The notes beneath the pieces were generated by a model that did no database searches, was not told the DNA's origin, and was given only the letters and a program-made list of their open reading frames with translations. A stretch of 64,000 nucleotides of DNA, from the NCBI RefSeq assembly GCF_002272015.1, contig NZ_NPBY01000010.1, forward strand, positions 62,001 through 126,000. Direction: 5' to 3'. Positions within the stretch are counted from its first letter, which is position 1. Each line of letters opens with the position of its first letter. Position numbers and translations under genes: made by a program. This DNA comes from Paenibacillus campinasensis (GTDB taxonomy: Bacteria > Bacillota > Bacilli > Paenibacillales > Paenibacillaceae). Below, one piece after another: positions 35,154 to 44,466 of this stretch.

Positions 35154-35182
35154 TTGACGGTCTGGGGTGCCTAATATATTAT
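35154..35182 (+). promoter_or_regulatory. Sigma-A promoter of qcrABC
   Basis: TTGACG (35154-35159), 17 nt, TATTAT (35177-35182). It lies about 80 nt before qcrA. Confidence 0.68.
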
Positions 35183-35260
35183 TATTATGTCCTAGTAAGT
35201 CGTGTGATTTAGATCATTGAGAACACATGAGAACGGTTGACAAAGGGGGTTGAACACAGA

Positions 35261-35806
35261 ATGAGCAGCAACCACATTGACGAGCATGAAGAGTCGCACA
35301 ATCCACCCCGTCTGAAAGAGATGTCCCGCAGACAATTTCTTACATACACATTGGGCGGTGCCACGGCTTATATGGCAGCGGGCGTAGTTTTGCCGATGCT
35401 TCGCTTCGCCGTGGATCCGATTCTTCAGAATAGGGAAGATGGATCATTCGTTAAGGTCGTTGAGGAGAGCAAAATTACGAGTGAGCCACAGGAATTCCAT
35501 TTTGAACTCCAGCAGCAGGACGGATGGTACAACAGTACAGCTACGCTGACTGCGTGGATTCGTAAAAACGACGAGGGTAAAATAGTAGCGCTTTCACCGA
35601 TTTGTAAGCATTTGGGATGTCTTGTTGGTTGGAACAACAACCAAAACTTCGCAAATGAGTACTACTGCCCTTGCCACGGTGCAAGATATACGGCAGACGG
35701 CAAGAACCTGGCGGTTGCACCGAAGCCGCTGGACGAGTATATGACCAAGATCGATAACGGCTGGATATACCTCGGCGAAATTGTACCTAATACTGTAGTA
35801 GAATAG
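35261..35806 (+). CDS. qcrA: Menaquinol:cytochrome c reductase Rieske iron-sulfur subunit
   Basis: 181 residues. After a charged N-terminus comes SRRQFLTYTLGGATAYMAAG, a Tat-like twin-Arg signal anchor. The 2Fe-2S ligands are in CKHLGC and CPCHGA. First of three subunits of the bc complex that passes electrons from menaquinol to cytochrome c. The frame extends back to a TTG, but the ATG at 35261 has AAAGGGGG about 11 nt upstream and matches the family. Confidence 0.95.
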   Translation: MSSNHIDEHEESHNPPRLKEMSRRQFLTYTLGGATAYMAAGVVLPMLRFAVDPILQNREDGSFVKVVEESKITSEPQEFHFELQQQDGWYNSTATLTAWIRKNDEGKIVALSPICKHLGCLVGWNNNQNFANEYYCPCHGARYTADGKNLAVAPKPLDEYMTKIDNGWIYLGEIVPNTVVE

Positions 35807-35821
35807 GAGGCGTAGATTCGG

Positions 35822-36493
35822 ATGTTGAAGAATGTCTACAACTGGATTGACGAACGTCTTGATATCACGCCGATCTGGAGAGACGTTGCGGATCACGAGG
35901 TTCCGGAGCACGTGAACCCAGCGCATCATTTCTCCGCATTTGTGTACTGTTTCGGCGGGTTGACGTTTTTCATCACAGTCATCCAGATCTTGTCAGGGAT
36001 GTTCCTGACGATGTATTACGTTCCGGATATCATTAACGCATATAACAGTGTTGAATATTTGCAGACCCAGGTTGCCTTCGGACAAATTGTTCGCGGGATG
36101 CACCACTGGGGAGCGAGTCTGGTTATCGTAATGATGTTCCTGCATACGATGCGCGTGTTCTTCACAGGCTCTTACAAAGCGCCGCGTGAAATGAACTGGG
36201 TTGTCGGCATGCTGATTTTCTTTGTTATGCTGGGCCTTGGCCTGACAGGCTACCTGCTTCCATGGGATAACAAAGCTTACTTTGCAACAAAGGTAACACT
36301 GGAAATTGCGAACTCCGTACCATGGGCCGGACCGGTAATTAAAGAGTTGCTGCAAGGCGGTACGATTGTAGGTGCCGAAACGCTAACCCGTTTCTTCGCC
36401 ATTCACGTATTCTTCCTTCCAGCGGTCCTTCTTGCCTTATTGGTTGCGCACTTTATTATGATCCGCAGACAAGGTATTTCGGGACCACTATAA
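35822..36493 (+). CDS. qcrB: Menaquinol:cytochrome c reductase cytochrome b subunit
   Basis: 223 residues, cytochrome b6-type with four membrane segments. Heme-ligand histidines lie in PAHHFSAFVYCFGG and GMHHWGAS on one side and in FLHTMRVFFTGSYK and FFAIHVFFLPAV on the other; GLTGYLLPWD is the family signature. AGGAGGCG precedes the ATG. Spaced 15 nt from qcrA and 21 nt from qcrC. Confidence 0.97.
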   Translation: MLKNVYNWIDERLDITPIWRDVADHEVPEHVNPAHHFSAFVYCFGGLTFFITVIQILSGMFLTMYYVPDIINAYNSVEYLQTQVAFGQIVRGMHHWGASLVIVMMFLHTMRVFFTGSYKAPREMNWVVGMLIFFVMLGLGLTGYLLPWDNKAYFATKVTLEIANSVPWAGPVIKELLQGGTIVGAETLTRFFAIHVFFLPAVLLALLVAHFIMIRRQGISGPL

Positions 36494-36514
36494 GAAGAAG
36501 GGAGGCGCATCTTT

Positions 36515-37396
36515 ATGGCACACGGTCATAAATCTGATGAAAAAGTAGTATACGTTGGCGATTCGCGTGTGAAAAAGGGCAACGGCTGGGTTGTGCCACC
36601 GGATTACACGGCATATCCAGGCAAGTCAGAAGCGTTCATTCCTAACTTCTTGCTCAAGGAATGGATGGTTGGTGTAGTTGTGCTTGTCGGCTTTTTGGTG
36701 CTGACGATCTCGGAGCCTGCTCCACTCGGTTATCCAGCTGATCCGGGCGCTACGGTTATCCCGATGCCGGACTGGTACTTCTTGTTCCTGTACGAGTATC
36801 TGAAGCTGCCGTATGCATCCGGGGACTATGTCGTGCTCGGAACGATCGGCGTAACGGGTATCGCATTTGGTGCGCTGCTGCTCGTGCCTTTCCTGGATAC
36901 AGGGAAGGAGCGCCGTTTCTATAAGCGGCCGATCACTTCCTCGCTGATGATTCTGTCGCTTCTGGCGATCGTGTATCTGACCAACTCTGCATGGACTCAC
37001 TATGTTCATGAGCTGGAAGCTAGCGGTCAGAAGCCGGAGCATATCCAGCGGGAAGAAGAAGCGCATGAACGGCATGCTGCTGGTCTGCCGACCTCGAATG
37101 CGAAGCAGCCGCAAGAGCAAGAGGTTGCCATTGTGGATCCGGATAATCCGGCTATGGAAATTTATAAGAAAGCTACCTGCATCAACTGCCACGCTGCAGA
37201 TCTGAAAGGGCAAGGCGCTCCTTCCTTGCGCGGTGTCGGTGATACGCACTCGAAGGAAGAAATTCTGGCGATTATTCATAATGGTCAGGGCAACATGCCT
37301 CCGATGACGCAGGCTGCGGAAGCTGCTGGCGTAACAGAGGAACAGCTTGATCAGCTGGCAGAATGGCTGGCAAGCCAGAAATCCAATACTGAGTAA
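36515..37396 (+). CDS. qcrC: Menaquinol:cytochrome c reductase cytochrome b/c subunit
   Basis: 293 residues. The N-terminal part corresponds to subunit IV of b6f complexes (FIPNFLLKEWMVG, PADPGATVIPMPDWYFLFLYEYLK, core MPDWYFLFLYEYLK; three membrane segments), then a charged linker leads to a c-type cytochrome domain with CINCHA and the axial Met in NMPPMT. This b/c fusion is the Bacillales form. Completes the three-subunit complex. Confidence 0.97.
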   Translation: MAHGHKSDEKVVYVGDSRVKKGNGWVVPPDYTAYPGKSEAFIPNFLLKEWMVGVVVLVGFLVLTISEPAPLGYPADPGATVIPMPDWYFLFLYEYLKLPYASGDYVVLGTIGVTGIAFGALLLVPFLDTGKERRFYKRPITSSLMILSLLAIVYLTNSAWTHYVHELEASGQKPEHIQREEEAHERHAAGLPTSNAKQPQEQEVAIVDPDNPAMEIYKKATCINCHAADLKGQGAPSLRGVGDTHSKEEILAIIHNGQGNMPPMTQAAEAAGVTEEQLDQLAEWLASQKSNTE

Positions 37397-37412
37397 TAGG
37401 ATGAACATCCCT

Positions 37413-37450
37413 AAGAAACCTGATCGCAGTTAGCGGTCAGGTTTCTTCTA
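37413..37450 (+). terminator. Terminator after qcrC
   Basis: AAGAAACCTGA pairs with TCAGGTTTCTT around 13 nt. The stem is strong but the T tract is short (CTTCTATTG). Confidence 0.7.
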
Positions 37451-37643
37451 TTGTAATAGAAGCTTCATCCCATCAGGTCCGTGCAAGACATGGCTGGGTA
37501 GAGCATGCCGCGATAGGGCGCATACAGCTGGCAGGGCCGCTGACTTTTGTGCCTGGTCTGGATATCCAAACTTTTGCATAGCCGACCCGGCGTGGTAAAA
37601 TAAGACTTGCATTTCCGAAATCATGAGAACGGGAGGCTTTTGC

Positions 37644-38282
37644 TTGTCCATCAAACAACTTTGGAGTCGCAAATTTCTAGGCAATCGCTACATATTATGG
37701 TTATTGTTCATCACGAACCTGTTAGGCACCGTTTACGGTTACATATGGTATGGCAATCAGTTGAAATATACCTGGCAGGAAGGCCTCATATGGCAGCTTA
37801 TCTTTGTACCGGATAGTCCGACAGCGAGTCTGTTCTTTACGATTGCGCTGCTTCTGCTGCTGTACCCGCCTAGAAGAATGCTTGGGATGCTGGCCCAGCA
37901 GCTGATTGAAGCGCTTGCGGTCGTCACCTCTGTCAAGTACGGGATCTGGGCGGTTGCGATCATCTTTGCCGGACAGTGGCAGGGGGATGTGCTCGTATGG
38001 CAGGACTGGATGCTGGTCGTCTCGCATACGGCCATGGCGGTGGAGGCGCTGCTGTATGTGCGGCTGTTCCATTTCCGCAGAGCGGCTCTGGCGGTGGCCA
38101 TCGCCTGGACGCTGATCAACGATACGGTGGATTATACGTTTGGGTTATACCCTTGGTTGCCATCCGTCCTTCAGGACGATCTGGGCGCGGTTGAAATCTT
38201 CACCTTCTCGCTTACGCTATTCAGCGGCCTGCTGGCCTGGATCGCCTGGCGATTCGCCCGCAAGGGCCATGCGCTGCGCTGA
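37644..38282 (+). CDS. ypjA: YpjA-like membrane protein (DUF1405)
   Basis: 212 residues with about six membrane helices. FLGNRYILWLLFITNLLGTVYGYIWYG (core NLLGTVYGYIWYG), VPDSPTA, and TLINDTVDYTFG are visible; position after qcrC and before ypjB matches B. subtilis. No function is known. A slightly longer frame starts at an ATG, but TTG at 37644 has GGGAGG 8 nt upstream and is preferred. Confidence 0.78.
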   Translation: MSIKQLWSRKFLGNRYILWLLFITNLLGTVYGYIWYGNQLKYTWQEGLIWQLIFVPDSPTASLFFTIALLLLLYPPRRMLGMLAQQLIEALAVVTSVKYGIWAVAIIFAGQWQGDVLVWQDWMLVVSHTAMAVEALLYVRLFHFRRAALAVAIAWTLINDTVDYTFGLYPWLPSVLQDDLGAVEIFTFSLTLFSGLLAWIAWRFARKGHALR

Positions 38283-38347
38283 TCCGCCCGCTATGCTTGT
38301 TCTATCGGCATCCCTTCTGCCATACAATACGGTAGGAGGGATGTCCT

Positions 38348-39205
38348 GTGGTTCGAGTTGGTATCACATTCAAAATGGGAGCAGCACTGCTGCTGATGTT
38401 ATGCCTGGTCTTCCCAACCGCCGAGCTGTCAATTTCATCAGCAATGGGGAAGTCGGTGCCGTCTGACGCATCAGCCATCCAGGCTGACGCGTTCAACAAA
38501 CAGGTGGAGCAAATGTACCGCCATGTGCAGGACGGCCATATGCAGGCCGTTCAGGAGGATCTGCGCCGGATATCCAGCTTGTTCGAAGCTTCTTCCTTTG
38601 AGGGGCTGACCGGGGTGGAGGGCATTCATATATTGGCAGAGTGCATTATTGAGATGAAGGAAGCGACAGCTAGAGCCTCGGCGGAGCCGCAGCATTGGAT
38701 GCTGGCCGCAGGCAAGCTGCGGTTGGCGGCGGACAGCCTTGTCCATACGCACGATGCGCTGTGGCTGCAATATTTTAAATTAATTCGCGAAGATTTGCAG
38801 TTGATGGATCAGCATGCCGCTAAGGGCGATGCCCGGTCCGTGAAAACCGCTTATGAAAATTTAAAGCAGCGCCATGAGCTGATCCGGCCGGCGATGGTAA
38901 TCCAGCGCAAGCCGGAGGAAGTGAACATGCTGGATTCCTGGTTATCGTATGCTGGCGGTGTCACTGCCTCCTCGGATTTGGAGCAGGTACGGAAGATCGT
39001 TCCGCAAGGGGAGGAGCTGATCAATATGCTGTTCGGCAAGAAGAAGGATGAGCCAGCTCTGGCTCCGCTCAGCGAAGCCAAGGACCCCTGGGCCTGGCAG
39101 CTCGTGCTGGCCGCATTCATTGTTGCTGCACTCACGTTTGTAGGCTACCGCAAATACCGGGGGCAGCAATATACCTCGAAGCCGATTTTTCCTCGTAAAA
39201 TGTAA
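38348..39205 (+). CDS. ypjB: Sporulation protein YpjB
   Basis: 285 residues. An N-terminal signal or anchor (about 9-27), a long helical extracytoplasmic domain, and a C-terminal membrane segment (about 249-266) before a basic tail. YpjB is linked with sporulation in B. subtilis but has no biochemical role assigned. Start is GTG with GGAGGGATG upstream. Follows ypjA by 65 nt and ends before a bidirectional terminator. Confidence 0.75.
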   Translation: MVRVGITFKMGAALLLMLCLVFPTAELSISSAMGKSVPSDASAIQADAFNKQVEQMYRHVQDGHMQAVQEDLRRISSLFEASSFEGLTGVEGIHILAECIIEMKEATARASAEPQHWMLAAGKLRLAADSLVHTHDALWLQYFKLIREDLQLMDQHAAKGDARSVKTAYENLKQRHELIRPAMVIQRKPEEVNMLDSWLSYAGGVTASSDLEQVRKIVPQGEELINMLFGKKKDEPALAPLSEAKDPWAWQLVLAAFIVAALTFVGYRKYRGQQYTSKPIFPRKM

Positions 39206-39210
39206 CAAGA

Positions 39211-39250
39211 AGAGCCATCCAGTCCGGCTTCTACCGGCAGATGGCTCTCT
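39211..39250. terminator. Shared terminator between convergent ypjB and yitT-type genes
   Basis: AGAGCCATC pairs with GATGGCTCT, with an inner CCGG/CCGG helix. T tracts are short on both strands, so efficiency is uncertain. Confidence 0.6.
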
Positions 39251-39258
39251 TTGTTGCG

Positions 39259-40128
39259 TTATTCTTCTCTAAATCCTTCGCCGTGCACATCATTGACATC
39301 ATTAATAATAATGAACGCTCTCGGATCGACCGATTTGGCGATGCCGGTCAACCGGCGAATTTCATGTCTGGAGACCACGCAGTAAGCCATATGCTTGGCT
39401 CGCTTCGAGTATACGCCGATGGCGGGAATAAGGGTTACCCCGCGCTCCATCTCCACCGTGATCCGGTCGGCGATTTCCGGCGCGTGATCGCTAATGATGG
39501 TGAAGGCCTTGGCAGCGTACGCCCCTTCCTGGATAAAGTCAATCACCCGCGCTGCGATAAAGACGGCAACCAGCGTATATAGAATCTGTTCCAGCTCAAT
39601 GTAGATCAGCGACAGCCCGATAATGATCACATCGAGTGTCAGAATGATCTGTCCCATGCTGAATCCGAATTTCCGGTTCAAAATGCGGGCGATGATGTCG
39701 GAGCCTCCGGTCGTTCCTCCGAAGCGGAATACGATGCCAAGTCCGGCTCCCAGCGTGACACCCGCATATAAGGAGGCCAGGATGTAGTCGTGCTCGGTTT
39801 GAAACGGAATGATCCAGCCCCGGTCGATCAAAGTCTCAAACAGCCACAAAAACAGGGTCAGAGCAGCGATCCCGATCCCGGTATAGATGGACTGCCTGGC
39901 TCCCAGAATTTTAAATCCGACCAGGAACAACGGAATGTTCAGCACGAGCGTCGAGATGGACGGCGAAATCTCAAACGCGTAGTTCAGCAGTACCGTAATC
40001 CCGGTTACGCCGCCTTCCATGAGATGATTCGGAATAATGAAGTAGAGCAGGCCGAATGCATAAATTGCGGTGCCGACCAAAATCGGAACAATCGTTTGAA
40101 TCTGTTTGAACCAAAGTGACGTTTTCAT
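39259..40128 (-). CDS. YitT-family membrane protein (YpjC type)
   Basis: 289 residues. Five hydrophobic segments (IPNHLMEGGVTGITVLLNY, core NHLMEGGVTGITV; FGGTTGGSDIIARILN) are followed by a soluble C-terminal DUF2179 domain (AFTIISDHAPEIADRI, GVTLIPAIGVYS, INDVNDVHGEGF). Function is not known. GAGGGG precedes the ATG on the minus strand. It is the only clear minus-strand gene of the window, at the place of B. subtilis ypjC. Transcribed towards ypjB and divergent from the mazG-like gene. Confidence 0.85.
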   Translation of the reverse strand: MKTSLWFKQIQTIVPILVGTAIYAFGLLYFIIPNHLMEGGVTGITVLLNYAFEISPSISTLVLNIPLFLVGFKILGARQSIYTGIGIAALTLFLWLFETLIDRGWIIPFQTEHDYILASLYAGVTLGAGLGIVFRFGGTTGGSDIIARILNRKFGFSMGQIILTLDVIIIGLSLIYIELEQILYTLVAVFIAARVIDFIQEGAYAAKAFTIISDHAPEIADRITVEMERGVTLIPAIGVYSKRAKHMAYCVVSRHEIRRLTGIAKSVDPRAFIIINDVNDVHGEGFREE

Positions 40129-40319
40129 AGTACCCCTCGCATTTTCGAATAAATAACAATTTGTTGTCCATCATCTGGCGCTGACTTTCTTAGTATATAC
40201 CGATATCGGGATTGAATAAAAAATTATTTGTTTTCAAAACCGCTTTACGATAACATAGGTGTAAAACACGCTCATATATTCAACAGCATGCTGCGTTTGT
40301 GTGAAAGGAGTCTTGACGT

Positions 40320-40649
40320 GTGAGTAAATCATTGGCTGACATGCAGCAGGAAGTGGATCAATACATATCTCAATTTAAAGAAGGCTATTTCAGCCCGCTG
40401 TCGATGATGGCCCGCATGTCCGAGGAAGTCGGCGAGCTGGCCAGGGAAGTGAATCACCGCTATGGCGAGAAGCCGAAGAAGGCTGACGAAGCGGAGAACT
40501 CCATCGAGATGGAGCTTGGAGATATATTGTTTATTACGATTTGCTTTGCCAATTCACTCGGTATTGATCTGACGGAGGCGCATAACAAGGTGATGCACAA
40601 GTTTGCTACGCGGGATGCCGACCGCTGGACGAAAAAGGACACCGATTGA
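40320..40649 (+). CDS. MazG-like nucleotide pyrophosphohydrolase (YpjD type)
   Basis: 109 residues. The all-alpha NTP-PPase motif EEVGELAREVNH followed by EMELGDILF (ExxE...ExxD) is complete. Such small MazG-like enzymes clean up non-canonical or excess NTPs; the exact substrate is unknown. Start is GTG with GAAAGGAG upstream. First gene of a + strand run through dapB and the bacillithiol genes. Confidence 0.85.
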   Translation: MSKSLADMQQEVDQYISQFKEGYFSPLSMMARMSEEVGELAREVNHRYGEKPKKADEAENSIEMELGDILFITICFANSLGIDLTEAHNKVMHKFATRDADRWTKKDTD

Positions 40650-40700
40650 TCCCGAGCTTCATATGCTGTACCATAACCCGCTGCAGGGGAGGGACAGCCC

Positions 40701-41249
40701 GTGAAGTCGGAAGAATACATTCAAAACGCATATCAATGCATCCTCCAAAATGATTTTGAAGAAGCGATTCGCTGGTTTGAAGCTGCGATTGCAGCCAATC
40801 CCGGTGATGCGGAGGTGCATTATCGATGCTCGATCACCTATGGCAGAAGCGACAAGCTGGATATGGCCATTGACCATGCGGAGGAAGCGGTCAGGCTGCA
40901 GCCGGACAAACCTGAGTATCGCCTCCATCTCCAGCATATTAAAGCGATTGTGCTTGTCCAGCAGGTGCGGGCAATGGTGGAAGGCAGAAGCGATATCACG
41001 CCGGCAAAGCTGTATGAAGCTGTTGCTCTGCTGAAGTCGGCGATCGCCATGGACCCGCTCTATCCCCAGGCATATGTATGGCTGGCACTGGTGTATAGCG
41101 AGCTTAACGAGCATTCACTCGCGATCTCAACGCTTAAGAAAGCGATTGGGCTCTATCCGCAGGAAAGCGGCCTTCAACACATTATGGAGGAATTGAAGCA
41201 GCGATTGAAATCCTATCTGTACGAATCAAACGAACCATCATCGGAGTGA
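40701..41249 (+). CDS. Tetratricopeptide-repeat protein
   Basis: 182 residues, predicted as pairs of helices with TPR spacing: FEEAIRWFEAAIAANPGDAEVH, MAIDHAEEAVRLQPDKPEY and ALVYSELNEHSLAISTLKKAIGLYP (each shortened in meaning to A-x-x-x-x-P-x-x-x-x signatures). Likely a protein-interaction adaptor in the cytosol. Start GTG with AGGGGAGGGA. It ends overlapping the possible GTG at 41246 of the dapB frame. Confidence 0.75.
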   Translation: MKSEEYIQNAYQCILQNDFEEAIRWFEAAIAANPGDAEVHYRCSITYGRSDKLDMAIDHAEEAVRLQPDKPEYRLHLQHIKAIVLVQQVRAMVEGRSDITPAKLYEAVALLKSAIAMDPLYPQAYVWLALVYSELNEHSLAISTLKKAIGLYPQESGLQHIMEELKQRLKSYLYESNEPSSE

Positions 41250-41266
41250 AAGCGAGGGTATTAGAT

Positions 41267-42070
41267 ATGACAAATCCAATTTCAGTAGCAGTTGTAGGTG
41301 CCGGGGGCCGTATGGGCCGAGAAGTAGTCAAATTGGTGCTGGGCGACAGTGAGCTACAGCTGGCTGCAGCTGTAGGGCTCAGCGATGCCGGCAAAGATGC
41401 GGGGACGATGGTAGGTCTGCCTGCCTGCGGAATCGAAGTTACCTCGGATCTTGAAATGGCGCTGGTGGAAACGAAGCCCGACGTCATGGTCGATTTTACG
41501 ACTCCGCAATTTGCTTATGCCAACACGGCAACGGCCATTAAGCATGGAGTTCGTCCAATCATGGGGACAACGGGCTTCACCCCGGAGCAAATTGAAGAGC
41601 TGGACAAGCTGTGCACCGAGCGCGGGATCGGCGGTCTGATTGCTCCGAACTTCTCCATCGGCGCGATTCTAATGATGAAATTTGCCGCGCAGGCTGCCAA
41701 ATACTTGCCGCATGTCGAGATTATTGAAACGCATGGAGACCAGAAGCTTGACGCGCCTTCCGGCACCTCGATCAAAACGGCGGAGATGATCGCAGCCAAC
41801 CGTGAGGAAATCCGCCAGGGAAATCCGAAGGAGGAAGAGGTGATTGAAGGGGCGCGCGGCGGCTACTACAACGGTTTCCGCATTCATAGCGTACGTCTTC
41901 CAGGGGTGTTTGCCCAGCAGGAGGTTATTTTCGGCGGGTATGGTCAAAGCCTGAAGATCCGGCATGATTCTTACGAGCGGGCTGGTTACATGCCAGGTGT
42001 GAAAATGGCGATTGAAAAGGTAATGGGATATACAGGGATGATTTATGGGTTTGATCATTTTATAGACTAA
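41267..42070 (+). CDS. dapB: 4-hydroxy-tetrahydrodipicolinate reductase
   Basis: 267 residues. NAD(P)-binding VVGAGGRMGREV at the N-terminus, DFTTPQF, GTTGF, and the DapB signature ETHGDQKLDAPSGTS with the catalytic His/Lys are present. Acts in lysine and diaminopimelate (also spore dipicolinate) synthesis. GCGAGGG is 8 nt before the ATG; the in-frame GTG upstream overlaps the TPR gene. mgsA follows. Confidence 0.97.
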   Translation: MTNPISVAVVGAGGRMGREVVKLVLGDSELQLAAAVGLSDAGKDAGTMVGLPACGIEVTSDLEMALVETKPDVMVDFTTPQFAYANTATAIKHGVRPIMGTTGFTPEQIEELDKLCTERGIGGLIAPNFSIGAILMMKFAAQAAKYLPHVEIIETHGDQKLDAPSGTSIKTAEMIAANREEIRQGNPKEEEVIEGARGGYYNGFRIHSVRLPGVFAQQEVIFGGYGQSLKIRHDSYERAGYMPGVKMAIEKVMGYTGMIYGFDHFID

Positions 42071-42088
42071 GAGCCTGGGGGTTAACAC

Positions 42089-42514
42089 ATGATGAATATT
42101 GCATTTATCGCGCATGATCGTAAAAAAGACGAGATGGTCAATTTTGTAACTGCTTATGAACCGGTGTTTAAAGAGCATAAATTGTTCTCAACAGGAACGA
42201 CTGGCACGCGGATTATGGAAAATACGAACCTGAACATTCATCGGTTTGAATCGGGCCCCCTTGGCGGCGACCAGCAGATTGGCGCGCTGGTGGCTCAGAA
42301 TGAAATGGACCTGATCATATTCCTCAGAGATCCACTGATGGCGCAGCCGCATGAGCCGGACATCAACGCTCTTCTTCGTCTGTGCGATGTGCAGGGCATT
42401 CCGCTGGCAACGAATATCGCCACTGCTGAAATTCTGGTCAAAGCGCTGGATCGCGGCGATTTTGCCTGGAGAGAGCTGGTACATAAATATAAACCGGGCG
42501 TTGATCTTGGATGA
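42089..42514 (+). CDS. mgsA: Methylglyoxal synthase
   Basis: 141 residues. [32 protein letters not shown] and LIIFLRDPL match the family; catalytic Asp in RDPL and GGDQQ region. Converts dihydroxyacetone phosphate to methylglyoxal. dapB-mgsA-bshB1 order is the same as in B. subtilis; bacillithiol made by the next genes helps to detoxify methylglyoxal. Two adjacent ATGs are possible starts. Confidence 0.96.
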   Translation: MMNIAFIAHDRKKDEMVNFVTAYEPVFKEHKLFSTGTTGTRIMENTNLNIHRFESGPLGGDQQIGALVAQNEMDLIIFLRDPLMAQPHEPDINALLRLCDVQGIPLATNIATAEILVKALDRGDFAWRELVHKYKPGVDLG

Positions 42515-43209
42515 GTGAGAAGCTGGATATTTTAATATTCGGCGCTCATGCGGATGACGCTGAAATCGGCATGGCCGGAACCATTGCCAAGCATACGGCC
42601 GCCGGTTTGTCCGTAGGCATATGCGATCTGACGCAGGCCGAGCTATCCTCCAATGGGACGGTGTCCCTACGCAAGGAGGAAGCGGCGGCGGCAGCCGAAG
42701 TGCTGAATTTGACCGTCCGCACCAATCTGGGTCTCCCGGACCGCGGATTGTTTGTCACGCCCGAGCATGTGGAGCGGGTTACAGAAGTCATTCGCAAGCA
42801 TGCGCCATCGATCGTGTTCGCGCCTTATTGGGAGGATCGCCATCCTGACCATGTTGCATGCAGCCGGCTCGTGGAAGAGGCGGTGTTCAATGCGAAGCTG
42901 CGCCGTTATATGCCGGACCAACCGGCAGTGAAGGTGGACGGGCTCTATTTTTATTATATTAATGATATGGGACAAGCAGATCTGATCGTGGACGTTACGG
43001 ACGTCTATGATATCAAGGAGCAGGCGCTCTCCTGCTATCGCTCGCAGTTCGAGAAATCAGCCGACGATGCGGTGTCTACACCGTTAACGGAAGGATACAT
43101 CGAGCGCGTTCGGGCCAGAGACGCCCTTCTTGGCGGACGGAAGCTTATTCCGTACGCCGAAGGCTTTGCAACGAAAAGTCCGTATGAGGTTCATCTATTT
43201 GGCTTCTAA
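42511..43209 (+). CDS. bshB1: Bacillithiol biosynthesis deacetylase BshB1
   Basis: 232 residues, LmbE/PIG-L fold. The zinc motif is [10 protein letters not shown], with [14 protein letters not shown] providing the later His ligands. Deacetylates GlcNAc-malate in bacillithiol synthesis. Starts 4 nt before the mgsA stop and is followed 44 nt later by bshA, which makes its substrate. Confidence 0.95.
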   Translation: MSEKLDILIFGAHADDAEIGMAGTIAKHTAAGLSVGICDLTQAELSSNGTVSLRKEEAAAAAEVLNLTVRTNLGLPDRGLFVTPEHVERVTEVIRKHAPSIVFAPYWEDRHPDHVACSRLVEEAVFNAKLRRYMPDQPAVKVDGLYFYYINDMGQADLIVDVTDVYDIKEQALSCYRSQFEKSADDAVSTPLTEGYIERVRARDALLGGRKLIPYAEGFATKSPYEVHLFGF

Positions 43210-43253
43210 CCGGCATAATATAGACAGAAGTGAACATAAAGGAGGCCTTACCA

Positions 43254-44417
43254 TTGAATCAACGACCGTTAAAAATCGGGATCACCTGCTATCCATCATT
43301 GGGGGGGTCCGGTGTGGTGGCGACGGAGCTTGGCAAGCTTCTGGCAGAGCAGGGTCACCAGGTTCACTTTATTGCACATAGCATTCCGTTTCGGCTCGGA
43401 TCATTTCATAAAAATATTTGCTATCATGAAGTAGAAGTGAACGATTATTATGTGTTCCGCTACCCGCCTTACGATCTGTCGCTGGCCAGCAAAATGGCGC
43501 AGGTCGCCAACATGCAGCAGCTGGACGTGCTGCATGTCCATTATGCGGTTCCGCATGCGGTGTGCGCGTTCCTGGCCAAAAAAATGGTCGGCGATCAATT
43601 GAAAGTCGTCACAACGCTCCACGGGACCGACATTACCGTTCTGGCACAGGATGAATCGCTGAAGGATCTGATCCGGCTGGCGATTAATGAGAGTGATGCG
43701 GTGACGGCGGTATCCCAGGATTTGATCTCAGAAACACGTGAGCTGCTCGATATTACGCGAGATATCGATTTAACATATAACTTTGTGGATCCGCGGGTGT
43801 ATTATCCGCGCGATGTGGACGCCCTTCGTCTCGATTATGCACAGCCGGGCGAGAAAATATTGATGCACATCTCCAATTTCCGGCCGGTCAAACGTGTCGG
43901 TGACGTCCTTGAGATTTTTGCACGGGTAAATGAGGAAGTGCCGTCGAAGCTGCTGCTGGTCGGAGAAGGCCCGGATCTGCCGAAGATCCAGTGCCGCATT
44001 CAGGAGCTTGGCTTGAACGACCGCGTGTTCTTCCTGGGCAAGAAGGATGAAATCGCCCACGTCATCTCGATGGCCGATGTGCTGCTGCTGCCGTCGGAGA
44101 AGGAAAGCTTCGGACTCGTCGCATTGGAAGCGATGGGATGCGGCGTCCCGACCGTCGGCTCGGAGGCCGGCGGAATTCCAGAGCTGGTAGCCCACGGCGA
44201 GACCGGTTTTCTGGCGCCGATCGGGGACACCGATGCGATGGCTGAATATGCGATTCGGATATTGAAGGATGACGGGCTGAGAGACAACCTGCGCAAAGCC
44301 TGTCTTGAGCGGGCAACAACGATGTTTTCCAACGACCGGATTCGTAAAGAATATGAACAGATCTATTATCGCGTGCTAGGGCAGGAGGTTGGCGAGCTGA
44401 ATCCGGTGTGCGGATGA
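43254..44417 (+). CDS. bshA: L-malate glycosyltransferase BshA (bacillithiol synthesis)
   Basis: 387 residues, GT4 family. KIGITCYPSLGGSGVVATELG at the N-terminus, HVHYAVPHA, TLHGTDIT, and the donor-binding ESFGLVALEAMGCGVPTVGS (motif ExFGLxxLEAM) are visible. Adds GlcNAc from UDP-GlcNAc to L-malate. Start TTG is chosen because AAAGGAGG lies about 9 nt upstream. A run of seven G at 43301-43307, codon 17 onwards, could be prone to slippage. Confidence 0.95.
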   Translation: MNQRPLKIGITCYPSLGGSGVVATELGKLLAEQGHQVHFIAHSIPFRLGSFHKNICYHEVEVNDYYVFRYPPYDLSLASKMAQVANMQQLDVLHVHYAVPHAVCAFLAKKMVGDQLKVVTTLHGTDITVLAQDESLKDLIRLAINESDAVTAVSQDLISETRELLDITRDIDLTYNFVDPRVYYPRDVDALRLDYAQPGEKILMHISNFRPVKRVGDVLEIFARVNEEVPSKLLLVGEGPDLPKIQCRIQELGLNDRVFFLGKKDEIAHVISMADVLLLPSEKESFGLVALEAMGCGVPTVGSEAGGIPELVAHGETGFLAPIGDTDAMAEYAIRILKDDGLRDNLRKACLERATTMFSNDRIRKEYEQIYYRVLGQEVGELNPVCG

Positions 44418-44466
44418 GGCTGGCTCTGCTGTCTGTTATGTCAGTATAAAAGGAACGGTATTTAGA

